DNA from: Perognathus longimembris pacificus
Taxonomy: Eukaryota; Chordata; Mammalia; Rodentia; Heteromyidae
DNA length: 64,000 nucleotides
Reading direction: 5' to 3'
Assembly (NCBI RefSeq): GCF_023159225.1
Contig: NC_063167.1
Coordinates: 4,142,234 to 4,206,233, forward strand
Notes under the pieces: generated by a model
The model's input: the letters and a program-made list of their open reading frames with translations, nothing else
Databases searched by the model: none
Told to the model about the DNA's origin: nothing
Part shown: positions 10,251-20,489 of the stretch, one piece after another
How positions within the stretch are numbered: position 1 is the first letter of the stretch
Layout of the letters: every line of letters starts with the position of its first letter
Program-made: the position numbers and the translations under genes

Positions 10251-10790
10251 GCTCTCTGCACCTCTGGCAGCCTCCAGCCCCTCATCTGAGTCCAACATCC
10301 TAGGGCTCTGTGTCCCCCCCCCCCCCGGCAGAGCCCCTACCTGCCCCTCCGCCTCAGGCATCCCTTGGCCACCACTGCCTGCCCTTAGCCTGGGCTCCTT
10401 GGTCACTTTAGGGACCCCCCGCTCCCTGGGCTCCCCGGGGAGACGGCAGTACTTCCTTTAGAGCCGCTCCCATCCTCTCCACGTGCTGTGGGCCGCTGGC
10501 TCCACCACGCACCCTGTCCACCGGTGCTCCTGCCCCGGCATGTGGGCCCTGAAGGCAGCACCTGGTGCCTGCGGTTTTCCCTAACATGGCTCTGCACAGG
10601 CCTGGCCGTGGCTGGGTGTGCAGTCAGCACTTGTTAGTGCATCACTGGTTATATGGTGAGTTTCCATCATCTGTGTGTGTGTGTGTGTGTGTGTGTGTTT
10701 AAATAAAGCTATCTTTTATTGGATATCTCTGCACCAGAAATGGTATGAAGGTTTAAAAAATATTTATAATGTTATTCAAGCTGTCCTTTA
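10251..10790. other. GC-rich unique sequence with (GT)n and poly-C
   Basis: A 13-C run lies at 10314-10326 and a (GT)n tract at 10673-10699. A minus-strand frame through 10403-10630 has no recognised domain. Confidence 0.4.
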
Positions 10791-10794
10791 TTCC

Positions 10795-10990
10795 TTCGGC
10801 TCTGTATTCCTTGTGTTGTGATAAAATATACATAACATCAAGTGTACTGTATGAAGCATTTTAAAGGGACAGTTCAGTAGCAGTAAGTGTGTTCCTATTA
10901 TCCTGCAGCCATGACCACCATCCGTCTCCAGAACGTTCTCATCTTCCCAGATGGGAGCTCCATCCCCTATTAACAAAGCTATTATTATTA
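10795..10990 (+). mobile_element. Ancient L1-type fragment, probable
   Basis: TGATAAAATATACATAACAT, then AGGGACAGTTCAGTAGCA, then CCATGACCACCATCCGTCTC resembles a common mammalian L1M-type 3' fragment. The fragment ends in a (TTA)n stretch. Confidence 0.5.
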
Positions 10991-11606
10991 TTATTACTTT
11001 TTTTTTTACCCAGTGTTTCCACTTGGCTTTTCTCTATAACGGCTTGTTCCTACTTTGTATTCCTAATACCCTCCTTTCTTTAAGGATATTTATTTGCTTA
11101 TTTTGAATGTGCGTTGTTTTATCTATTAGTTCTGCTTCCTGGTATATGCAGAGGAGTTCTTTTCCTTAGATGTCTTGTAGATTTTTCCTGTGAGCTGGAT
11201 CGGCGTGGATGGTGACATACGGGGGGGGGGGTAAGGAGTGGGGGTGGGGGTTCCCAGGCTCATTCCAGGGGATGGAGAGCCCCAGGGGCCTGCGCCCTCA
11301 AGGTGGGGGACGTGGAGGTGGGATCCGGGCAGAGGCACCTGAAGCCTGGGCAGCCCGGCCCTGACGGGCCCTTCCATCCCCCCTCTTCACGGCAAGGCCG
11401 GCCCCTGGGCACAGGAAGAGGGCAAGTGCTGGGGACAAGCGGGGGACCCCTGCTGCGATCAGATTTCCCCACTTTAGCCAGGCCCCCTGTGGCCACCACT
11501 GAGCCTGGCTGAGCAGCTGGGCCGTTAGCTCTTTTCCGTCCTGGATTTAGGGACAGGACGAGAGATGGCCAGGCAGGGCAAGATGGCATCAGAATTAGGG
11601 GCTTCT
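10991..11606. other. Unique sequence, no gene seen
   Basis: AT-rich to 11200, then GC-rich with G runs at 11220-11231. Open frames on both strands in the GC-rich part show no recognisable domain. Confidence 0.4.
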
Positions 11607-11824
11607 GCCGGGCACCAGGGCCCACGCCTGCAATCCTAGCTATGAAGCAGGCTGAGATCTGAGGATCAAGGTTCAGAGCCAGCCTGGGCAGGAGAGTGAG
11701 GTCATGAAATGCTTATCTCCAGTTAACCGCCAAAATGCCAGAAGTAGAGCTGTGGCTCAAGTGGCCGAGGGCTAGCCTTGAGCAGAAAAGCCAAGCAGGA
11801 GCAGAAGGCCTTGAGTTCAAGCCC

Positions 11825-11828
<4 letters not shown>
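11607..11828 (+). mobile_element. B1-like/Geo composite SINE
   Basis: Full plus-strand copy from GCCGGGCACCAGGGCCCAC to GAGTTCAAGCCCCAGC, with the usual linker ATCTCCAGTTAACCGCC. Confidence 0.9.
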
Positions 11829-11867
<39 letters not shown>

Positions 11868-11885
11868 CACACTCACACTCTCACA
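11829..11885. repeat. (CA)n microsatellite at a SINE 3' end
   Basis: Perfect CA repeat starting immediately after the Geo part, replacing the expected A tail. Confidence 0.95.
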
Positions 11886-12180
11886 AGCCGGACCTGTGTC
11901 TCTGAGTAGAGTACACTTTAGGAGGCTCTTGTGTCTGTTGAGGTTCAGTTATTCTCTGTGAGTCTGCCCTAGTCCTGCTCTGTCCTCTGGAACCCCGCTT
12001 TCCACGGGCAACGCCGCAGATTCTTCTTGTCCGTGTGTCCGCCTGACGTTGTTGACGTTCAGACATTCCAGGCTCCCCGGGTCCTTCGGCTCCTCACAGA
12101 CAGTGGCGTTCTTCACCATCAAAATCAGTGCCTGCGCTGGGCTCTTGTGTTTAGAACTGCCTTTTTTGTTCTTTTTGTTG

Positions 12181-12403
12181 CTGTAGTGGGGCTTGAACTC
12201 AGGGCCTGGGTGCTGTCTGTTAGCCTTTTTGCTCCAGGTTGGTGCTCTACCGCTTGAGCCAGGCCTCCTCTGCTCCCAGCTTTCTCATGGTTAGAGAGTA
12301 GAGTCTCATGTGCTTTTTCTGTCTGGGCTAGCTCTGAACCTCGATCCTCAGATCTCAGCATCTTGAGTAGCTAGGATTACAGGTATGAGCCACCCATGCC
12401 AAG
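12181..12403 (-). mobile_element. B1-like/Geo composite SINE
   Basis: Inverted copy from TGGGGCTTGAACTCAGGG to ATGAGCCACCCATGCCAAG. The next IDL-Geo is inserted at its left-part end. Confidence 0.85.
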
Positions 12404-12417
12404 CTAGAATAGCTTTT

Positions 12418-12620
12418 TTTTTTTTTTTTGCCAGTCCTGGGCCTTGGACTCAGGGCCTGAGCACTGTCCCTGGCTTCTTTTTGCTCAAGGCTAGCACTCT
12501 GCCACCTGAGCCACAGCGCCACTTCTGGCCGTTTTCTGTATATGTGGTGCTGGGGAATCGAACCCGGGGCCTCATGTATACGAGGCAAGCTCTCTTGCCA
12601 CTAGGCCATATCCCCAGCCC
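12418..12620 (-). mobile_element. IDL-Geo SINE with exact target duplications
   Basis: Inverted dimer with a T tract, Geo part and ID part (box B GGTTCGATTCC on the minus strand). Exact 14-bp duplications, CTAGAATAGCTTTT, lie at 12404-12417 and 12621-12634. The TTTT end of the target is the expected L1-endonuclease-like nick site. Confidence 0.95.
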
Positions 12621-12634
12621 CTAGAATAGCTTTT

Positions 12635-13970
12635 AATGAGGTAGGTGGAGCCAGAACTAAACTCCAAACCACCAACATGACTTCTGATGTAGGTGGAGGG
12701 TAAGTGTGTTGTATGTCACTTTTTTCTTGACCTTATCCTTAATTTGCGTAACCAAGTTAATGTCTTTTGAGTTTGTGCTCAAACTGTTTATCTGAGTGGA
12801 CTCTCTTCCCTGCCCTGTATTTTGACCGGAGGGGGGGAGGGGAGGGGGGGCACTCTTGCACTTGTCTGAAACCCCTCCCCCTCGTGCACTGGTAATGATA
12901 CAATCCAATATCCTGCTGTGAAGGTTCTTTAAAAGTCATCAGGAGCGCAAAGCTGCCTGTTATTGTTGCCTTGCTGTTTTATTCCATCACAAACCCACTG
13001 AGCTCTGTTCCACGTGTGCGACAACTCCTTCTCAAGGCCGCCGCTCGGGTGGGATTGCAGAGTATTTTCTGTGACTCTATTCAGGGTAGTGATAGCCAAG
13101 TCCCACAAGATGGAGCGGAGGGCAGAGCCCACGGCTCACACATCGGCCACAGCCTGGGTCTATTGCTCCATCCTTAGTGAGCTCAGGTGCTCAACCAACA
13201 CCGCGTCTCCCTGATTGTGCTACCACCCAACCATGTGGCTCCCCTTGGTTTGCAGGGGGCAGCCGTGTTGACACCCTGAGGCACTGCTAGAGCCACAATC
13301 CAGCGTCTCTCAAAAAAGGGGATGGTGATTTGTCATGGCTTCCTTCCTGGTGCTGAACGGGACCCTGGAGGCCACGGCGGCTCCCCCGCCCAGGACCCTC
13401 AGCATTTCACCAACAGCAGTGTCTCCTCGGGGCTCCGGGGAAAGACCCGGTGTATGGCTGGTGACCACTCCCTAACTTTGGTACCGCCAGTATGTTGGTT
13501 GAGATAATTCTGTTATAAGGATCTCGCTGTGCTGCACTGTAGATTGTTTGGCCAAAACTCTGGCCTCTGTCCACAAGATTCCAGGAGTGCCCCTGCTCAG
13601 GGGAGATAGCGTTTCTAGACATTTCGGGACACCCTCGGAGGAGGGGGAGGGGGAGGGGGAGGGAGCTTCAAAGCACTACTCCAAGTAAAGGAGAAAGGGG
13701 CAGAAATATCCCCAGCGGGGTTGTCCAGTCTCCTGCACAGTTTCTGGATGCGGCTTCGGAATTCCATAGCTTTGTTATCCTAATTGTGTTTTGCAAAGGA
13801 TGTTATTGAAATGAGTTTATAAGGGCTTGATGATCTTCTATCAATGTAAAGTGGCCCGGAGGCACTCGGGTGGCAGGGAGTTACTGGACGGGCGTGGAGG
13901 CCTTGGTTGTAGGCGAGTGAGTGGTGACGGGTCTGGTCCCAGGGGGAGAGGCTGGCATTAGATGTGACAG
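12635..13970. other. Unique sequence, no gene seen
   Basis: Mixed-composition sequence without clear repeats, apart from G runs near 12828-12850 and a GGGGGA tract at 13638-13665. AT-rich patches at 12690-12790 and 13740-13850 could be regulatory. Short frames on both strands show no recognisable domain. Confidence 0.4.
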
Positions 13971-13976
13971 CTGGGG

Positions 13977-14045
13977 GGCGGGGCCGTGGGCGGGGCCGTG
14001 GGCGGGGCCGTGGGCGGGGCCGTGGGCGGGGCCGTGGGCGGGGCC
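13977..14045. repeat. 12-bp minisatellite of GC boxes
   Basis: Six head-to-tail copies of GTGGGCGGGGCC. Each carries GGGCGGGGCC, a full SP/KLF-type GC box, at 12-bp spacing starting at 13977, 13988, 14000, 14012, 14024 and 14036. Confidence 0.95.
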
Positions 14046-14084
14046 GGGGTGGGCACAGGGAGACAGCCCGGTCTCGTCTGCACT

Positions 14085-14220
14085 GCGTGGGTCAGTTTTC
14101 TGTGACTGCGATGGCGTGGCTCAGGCTGGGTTCTTCACACCAGGGAGGTTTTATTTAGCTCGCAGTTCTGGAGGGCGGCATTGCAGAGCCAGGAGCCCGT
14201 TCAAGAGGCAGAGGGTAGGT
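14085..14220 (+). mobile_element. Ancient interspersed repeat fragment, family not named
   Basis: TTCTGTGACTGCGATGGCGT, then GAGGTTTTATTTAGCTCGC and AGTTCTGGAGG resemble a widespread old mammalian repeat whose name I cannot assign. Confidence 0.4.
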
Positions 14221-14268
14221 AGCCAGGCAGGATGTGACGGCGGGGGCAGTCTTGCCCCTTCCCCTTTT

Positions 14269-14485
14269 TGTGCAGGTCCTGGGTCTTGAACTCAGGACCT
14301 GGACACGGTCCCTGAGCTTCTTGGGCTCAAGGCTAGCGCTCTACCACCTGAGCCACAGCGCTCCTCCTGGCTCTCTCTCTGGGGTAGCTAATCGGCGATG
14401 AGAATCTCACGGGCTTGCCTCTGTGGGCTGGCCTGGAGCTGTGATCCTCAGGTCTCAACCCCCTGAGCAGTTAGGGTTACGGACA
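14269..14485 (-). mobile_element. B1-like/Geo composite SINE
   Basis: Inverted copy from CAGGTCCTGGGTCTTGAACT to GGGTTACGGACA. The left part is diverged and shortened at its 5' end. Confidence 0.85.
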
Positions 14486-15300
14486 GGGTGGCCGCCCAGG
14501 GCCAAGTCTTGCCCTTTTTCTCACAGCAGTGCAGCAAAGGGGTGCGTGGGGGGCAGTGACACTGAATCGGGGGACCCCTTGGGTTCCTTGGGTTCCCAGC
14601 AGCCACTCCTGGGGCTGGTGGGCCATCAGGAGAGCTCACCGAGCTACCTGTGTTGCTCTTTTTAAAGCATTTACTCTGTTTCCACCGGAAAGAGTGCCGC
14701 TTTCCCCAGGCCAGCCAGAGAAAGGCCGCGTGAGCAGACGTGGAGGCTGAGAGTAGCAGGAGCGCTCTCCGGCTTTGCGAGAGGCTCCGGCTTAGGCCCT
14801 GGAGGCAATGGACGCGGGAGAGGTGAGTCAGAGCCCGTGATCGTTATGTCGGGTGAGACAGTATTCATCATTATTATTTTTATTTTGAAAATTAACTCCC
14901 CACCGGGGGCCACGCTGTGCAGGGCCGCCTCCGAGGTGCAATTCTGCTTTCAAATGTAAGCTGTTTTTGAGAGGATTTGAGCCCAAGAACGCGTCCAGTC
15001 ACAGGAAACGATTTCCCTGGCTTTCCTTGCAATAAAGAAATAAATTGCCCAACATGCTTAGGAAACGGGAATTCTAGTGGACACGACATTGTTTTCTGGA
15101 TGGATGGCCTTGCATCGTCCCGTTCATGGTGAAGAATTGTGGGCTGGAGGGAAGGGAGGAGCTGCCGGGGGGCTGCCCGGGCCAAGTCCAGTGTTGCTTC
15201 CCCTCCAGAATGGAGCTTCCTTGGGAGGCAGCCGAGGCCTTAGCTGGGGAGCGAGGTTCTGAACCGGGTGGGGCCAGAGTCTGGACTCCCCCGGGGAGGG
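14486..15300. other. Unique sequence, partly AT-rich, no gene seen
   Basis: The segment 14840-15080 is AT-rich and repeat-free (TCATCATTATTATTTTTAT, then AATAAAGAAATAAATTGCCC) and is a candidate regulatory island. The remainder is GC-rich. Confidence 0.35.
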
Positions 15301-15315
15301 CAGTGTGGGGGGCGT

Positions 15316-15333
15316 GGCCACGAGGGGGCGTGG
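15316..15333 (+). promoter_or_regulatory. CTCF-like motif
   Basis: CCACGAGGGGGCGT at 15318-15331 fits the CTCF core consensus at 13 of 14 positions (G at the fifth). It is flanked on both sides by GGCGTGGCC, a CACCC-type KLF box. Confidence 0.45.
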
Positions 15334-15454
15334 CCAGCCGGCTCAGGGCTCCGCCCCAGCGCTGGCACGGTCACAGAGCCTTCAGAGATGCCTGCTTCTC
15401 CATCAATCCTGCAAGTGTGTGCGCTGTGAGAGGACCATGTACAAATATGGTACC

Positions 15455-15575
15455 CAAGCTTTGTAAAAAGTATAATTGTGTTTATTGTTATTACTAAGGT
15501 GTTGTGCAGAGTTACAACTTCACAAGTCAGGTAATGAGTACATTTTCTCTGGACAATGACACTCCTTGCTTTGCT
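15455..15575 (-). mobile_element. L1 3'-UTR fragment, probable
   Basis: AAGGTGTTGTGCAGAGTTAC, then AGGTAATGAGTACATTTT parallels the 3' UTR of the L1 at 38968 (AAGGTGTTGTGCAAAAAGGG). Orientation follows from that match. Confidence 0.5.
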
Positions 15576-15582
15576 TTCCTCT

Positions 15583-15628
15583 GCGTGTGTGTGCGTGTGT
15601 GTGTGTGCGTGTGTGTGTGTGTGTGTAA
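15583..15628. repeat. (GT)n microsatellite with GC steps
   Basis: Alternating purine-pyrimidine GTGTGTGCGTGT series. Confidence 0.9.
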
Positions 15629-16246
15629 ACATTTTAATCTTGCGGTGGAGTTGTTAAAGGGATACCTTTGGCTGGATCTGCATAGCGCGAGTGCAGGATC
15701 CCATCTGGTAGGAATACCTGGGGATGAACAGATGTGGAAGGCTTCCTGCGGGCACAGATCTCCACGTGGGAGGACGGAGGGAGAGAAGAGGAAAGGAGGC
15801 AAGAGGGGAGAGGAGGGGACAGCGGGGAAAGGAAAGGGAAAGGGTGTTTTGAGCTAGGTGGACTCCACCCGCTGTTAAGGCCATCCGTCTGTCGGGTCCT
15901 ACTCTCAGAGGAGCACCCCACTGGCAAGGCTGAGCGTGGGAACCCGCGTCTGGAGGGTGGGCTCTGGTGGAGGAGGGGAGGCGGTGACGAGTAGCCCAGG
16001 GGAGCCCAGGGCGGGGGATTTGGATGGGGGCAGAGCAAGGAGAGGCCAGGTGAGGTTGGGGTCAGGCGGCTGGAAGATGTGCCAGGCGCCCTGGTTTTGG
16101 ACTTAGCTAGAATTGGAGAAAAACTCGGTATTGCTTTGGGGACCTACCATTGGCATTTGGGTTTGGAAAGGCTTCCAATTTAATTCTAGCTTTGTTCTGG
16201 GCAACGAGTTGTCCTCTGACTCTTCTATCTGACCTATTTTGAAGAG
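15629..16246. other. Unique sequence with a purine-rich tract, no gene seen
   Basis: 15770-15845 is a GA-rich tract. Open frames here are low-complexity shadows. Confidence 0.4.
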
Positions 16247-16459
16247 TGGTGGTAGTGGGCTTGAACTCAGGGTCTTAGCTTTTTCGCTCAAGGCTGCTGT
16301 TGTACCACTTGAGCCACACCTCCATGTCCAGCTTTCTGGTGGCTAATTGGAGATAAGAGTCTCATAGATTTTTCTGCCTGGGCTGGCTTCAAACCTTGAT
16401 CCTTAGACTTTAGCTTCCTGAGTAGCTGGGATTATAGGAGTGGGCCATTGGCGCCCAGG
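16247..16459 (-). mobile_element. B1-like/Geo composite SINE
   Basis: Inverted copy from TAGTGGGCTTGAACTCAGGG to GGGCCATTGGCGCCCAGG. Confidence 0.85.
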
Positions 16460-17905
16460 TTTAACGCTCCTTAAAATCCTGGATAGTAAGAGCTGGCTAG
16501 AATAGTGATTTTTAAGAATAGAGTTTACATGTTCTTAGCATAAATGAACAGATACTTATTATAGAATGTTTAGAAAGTACAGAACAGCAAAAAAGAGGAG
16601 AAAAGGAAAAAGTGGTGTTTTTTTTTGTTTTGTTTTTTTACTGGATTGCAACATTAGTTCTATAAATCCAATTGAATGGATAGTGTAAGTTTTATTTCTT
16701 TTATGGTTTATCTGGAGCAAAGAAACCTCAACCCTCTACTTTTTGCAGAATGACCCTGGGGCCCTGGTATGGAGAATTAGCTTATTAATTATAAAGGAAA
16801 TGTTCCAGCTGAGGAGAAACTCACCCAGGCCCGAGGCCAGCCTGAGAAGAGCCATGGTGGCTCAAGAAAATAACCTATTCCAAATGCATTGGGCTCCGTG
16901 CCTCCCTCCCCCGCCCCCCTCCCCCGCTCCCCAGAGAGCTGTCACCATGTCCACTCCTCTGTCCCGTGGCCCCGTCTGGTGCCTCCCAGCTCATTCCCAG
17001 GCCCAGCCTTGGAGAGCAGCACCCCATCTCGACCGGAGCCATAGGTCTTTTTCTCCAACACTCCAAGTCTGCCCTCTCTCCTTTAGCCTCCTCATGACAC
17101 CAAGCATTTGACATAGGTGCCTTGGAGAGTTCTTTATTTCCCGGCAGGCAGGACTTTTCTTTCTTTGTTTTTTAAACATTTCCTTTGGTTTCCATTCCAT
17201 TTGGCTTTCAGGGAAGATTTGCGATCTCCCACGATAAACCACATGTCCCGGATGGAGCCGAGGGGCGGATAAACATGAGCAGCCGTGATTCCAAGCGATA
17301 GAAATGGCATTGTGTCCCGTGTTTGGGGTTCCCTGTGAGTGGGGGTGGGGGTTGGAGGGCAGCTCTGTGGGTGTCGGATGTGGAAGCAAGCAGGCCTGTG
17401 TGAGGATCAGGACAGCTCGGGCGCCGGGCCCCGCGTGGTCCCCAGGGTCTTGGAGCCATCTTGTCGGGAGCCCTGAGGCCGACAGGGAGTCTAGGAAGCA
17501 AGAACTTGGGCAGGGGGGGTCCCCCGCTAGGGCTGTGGGTACCCGTGAGCCCCACTGGCCCGGGAGCTCCCCGAGGGAGACAGACCACGGCTCCCGGTCC
17601 TGCCTTGGCTTCTGCACCTCTGGAGTCCCAGTTCCCATCAGAAACGCCTCAGGCTCAGGGTGCCCCCCGCTCTTAGCCGTGGGTGGGTTTGCCTCCTGTC
17701 ACCAGAAGATGGCCAGGCGCCGCCACCTCTCTCTGCAGGAGGCCCGGCCATCCTGCTTCTCGCTGGGTCTCTCCACCCACCCTGAAAAACCGGGCGCTCA
17801 CTCCACCTGTGTCTCCCTCCTGAGGCCTCGGGACATAATGGTACCGAACCATTGTCCTCTGGGGTGTTCTTGGGATCGGCCTCCGCACACCCGCCTTTGT
17901 GTTTT
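16460..17905. other. Unique sequence, no gene confirmed
   Basis: 16530-16640 resembles an ancient AT-rich interspersed repeat (TAGAAAGTACAGAACAGCAA). 16740-16890 is AT-rich and repeat-free. From 16900 it is GC-rich, with overlapping frames of up to 247 codons on opposite strands (16991-17638 minus, 17304-18047 plus). The plus frame runs on into the next SINE, which argues against either being a gene. Confidence 0.35.
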
Positions 17906-18104
17906 TGTCACTCTTGGGGCTGGAACTCAGGGCTTGGGCGCTGTCCCTGAGCGCTGCATCATTTTGAGCCACAGAGCCCCTTCTGGTTTTCTGGTGGTTA
18001 AATGGAAACGAGAGTCTCACAGACTTTCCTGCCCAGGCTGGTTGTGAACCGCCCCCCCCCTCAGAGCCCAGCCTCCTGAGTAGCTAGGATCATTGGCACC
18101 CAGC
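17906..18104 (-). mobile_element. B1-like/Geo composite SINE
   Basis: Inverted copy from TTTTTGTCACTCTTGGGGCT to ATTGGCACCCAGC, with a C run (18050-18059) at the place of the usual GATCCTCAG. Confidence 0.8.
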
Positions 18105-18509
18105 TGCATGCCCACCTTCGAGAGGCCCAAGAGGCAGCCAAGGGCACACTTAGCATGAAAGCCCCGCCTGGGCAGGGGCAGGGGCAGAGATCTGCACGGG
18201 AGGGGGTGTCTCAGCTCTGGCAGGTCCTGGGTTGCAGGTCGGCCCTGGACGGCGGGTCAGCGCTGTCCTGGGCAGACCCAGAAAGAGGAGGATGTGAACT
18301 CTTTGTTTGCTCCCCGGGTCTGCCATGGGCTCTGATGAGATTCCCAGAGAACCACGCGTGGGGATTTCAGGCGAGGGCTGGGGAGGCGGTTTGCAGGAAT
18401 GAGAGGGAGCGGAGGATCAGGAATGGAGTGTTGAGCCAGGAGAGACATATATCCTAGTAGGAAATGGGCTAACTGAATGTTTCTGTGGCTCGTCTTCCTT
18501 TTCTCCTGG

Positions 18510-18830
18510 TTGTGGTAGGGTTTGAACTCAGGGCCTTATGTATGTTAGTACAGTGGAAGCATTTTGCCACTTGAGCCATTCCCCAGATCTTCCTTGCTTT
18601 AGGTTTTTTTGTTTTTAGGTAGGGCCTCATGGTTTTGCTTGGGACCAACCTCAGACCATGATCCTCCTATTCTGCCTCCCACGTCGCTGGGATTAAGGCA
18701 TACACCACCATACCCAGCTTGCTGCCTGAGTCTTGCTCACTTCTGCCAAAAGTTAGCCTTGAACCTCCATCCTCCCTGGTGTCTGTCTCCTGAGTATCTG
18801 GGGTTTGGGTACGAGCACCGTTCCTGACTT
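18510..18830 (-). mobile_element. Old ID-like plus B1-like SINE remnants
   Basis: Inverted sequence with an ID-like part (GTTTGAACTCAGGGCCTTAT, GCCACTTGAGCCATTCCCC), then a B1-like part (CGCTGGGATTAAGGCATAC), then a second B1-like piece at 18721-18830. It is more diverged than the IDL-Geo copies and probably of B1-dID type. Confidence 0.6.
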
Positions 18831-18902
18831 GTCTGTTTTCCTAAGTGGATATTCAGGGAGACCAGGCAGAATCTAGCAGACCAGGAATAAACGTGGTCCG
18901 TG

Positions 18903-18958
18903 CCCCCGCCCCCCCCCCCCCCCCCCCGGTGAGCGTGCGCCTCTGTCTCTGAGTGACG

Positions 18959-18989
<31 letters not shown>
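18903..18989. repeat. Poly-C run followed by (GTGC)n tetranucleotide
   Basis: A 19-C run (18909-18927, preceded by CCCCCG) is followed by a 34-bp strictly alternating purine-pyrimidine GTGC series (18956-18989). Confidence 0.95.
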
Positions 18990-19280
18990 CGGGGAAGTTT
19001 CCCGCCGGGCGGCTTGGAAGCGGGCGCGGTCCGCACGGTGGTGGAAGGACGGCCATTCCCTCCTCGGGGAACGCCTTCCGTCCTCTAAAACGGGAACCCT
19101 GCACCCCTTAAACCCCAGCTCCAGCCCCTGGAACCGACCCCGACGGAGCCACCTCTGTGAACCCCACTACTCTGCACCCCGGCATAGGCAGAATCCTGCG
19201 GCTCTCTTCTCGCGTGGTGGCTACTTGTGGTTAATGGAAAGGTTCAGCTGGGCGGTGGCATGGGTTAGAATTCCCTTCCT

Positions 19281-19485
19281 TTTTTTTTTTTTTGCCAGTC
19301 CTGGGCCTTGAACTCAGGGCCTGAGCACTGTCCCTGGCTTCTTTTTGCTCAAGGCTAGCACTCTGCCGTTTGAGCCACAGCGCCACTTCTGGCTTTTTTC
19401 TATATATATGTGGTGCTGGGGAATCGAACCCAGGGCTTCACGTGTACGAGGCAAGCGCCCTACCTCTAGGCCACAATCCCAGCCC
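19281..19485 (-). mobile_element. IDL-Geo SINE
   Basis: Inverted dimer with a T tract, Geo part (GCCTTGAACTCAGGGCCTGA) and ID part (box B on the minus strand GGTTCGATTCC). It appears to interrupt or abut the L1 fragment that follows; target duplications are not clear. Confidence 0.9.
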
Positions 19486-19745
19486 CTCCTTCTGTTTTTA
19501 GGGCTGAGTAATATTCCATCGCATGTGCGTGCATCACATTGCTAGGTGCCTCTGTATAGACACACTGCATTTTGTGGGGTTTGTTTTTTATCATCTGTAG
19601 ATAAGTGTGTAGCACTTGGGTGGATTCCACCCTGCGGCTCTTCGGCATAATTCTGTGATGACATTGTTGGACAAATGTCTGTTCATGTTCCCGCTTTAAG
19701 CTACGTTGTACCTGCCCTGAGTTGGAGGTGTTGGCTTGCATGACA
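19486..19745 (-). mobile_element. L1 ORF2 C-terminal fragment
   Basis: Minus-strand translation contains MEYYSALKTEGG, matching the L1 ORF2 C-terminal motif (TMEYYSA-K). Plus-strand text GGCTGAGTAATATTCCATCG and CACTTGGGTGGATTCCACC is typical of inverted L1. The frame is degraded. Confidence 0.75.
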
Positions 19746-20489
19746 TTCTGTATTTACCTAGTCCAAGTACTGCCCCACCAGTTTCCGGAGCAGGCCGCAC
19801 CCCGACGCTGGCACCAGCCCGTCCCGGTCACTGCCCGGGGCGCCCCTGCCATCGGTGAGCCCCTGGAGTGCGGCCGAGCCAGGGGTAGCTCGGGGCTGCT
19901 CTGCTCCTGGCCGTGGGTGGTGGAGTGAGGGTGAGACTTTGGGGTCCCCGTCTCCCCACGGCTGCCCGGGGCCTTTCACAGCGTCTGCATTTGCTCTGAG
20001 CCAGGTGGACGCGAGCGTGTGTAACCCTCAGCTCCCGAGTGCTGCCTCGATTTCTCCAGCCTGCCGGCCCTCCCTCCCCCGCTCCGTACCCCGTGATCCA
20101 CCCCGCGCTGGCGATTTTTCTTTGTTCCAGCCCAAAGGACAAACAGTGGCTAGACATCTCCTCCAGTGTCAGCGGCCAGGAAGCCCGGCGGGGGGGCTGA
20201 AGCCAGAGGGAGAAGGCCGCCATCTCTGGAGGCAGAAACCCAGGGTAGACGCTGCTCCTAAAAATACAGCTCTTAAAATAGCTCGGTGGTGTGGGAGCCG
20301 GCCTGGCGCGTCTCCCCTGTGGGTGGGTAGGTGGGGTGATCGGGGCTCTGGGGAGGCCGGTCCCCGGGGTCAGCCCTGAACCTGCGTCCGGGCAGCATGT
20401 GCGGAAGTCTGAATGGAAGCTGAGCCGCCCGTGGCAGCGTGTGTTGGGGGCGTGAGGCTAGAACTAGGCCAGGAGGCCTGAGGGGGTTG
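19746..20489. other. GC-rich unique sequence, no gene seen
   Basis: CpG-containing sequence with overlapping frames on both strands (19828-20223 minus, 19855-20379 plus) and no recognised domain. Confidence 0.4.

Noticed and set aside
17304..18047. A 247-codon plus-strand frame
   Set aside because: Its 3' part lies in an inverted SINE and a minus-strand frame of similar length overlaps it.
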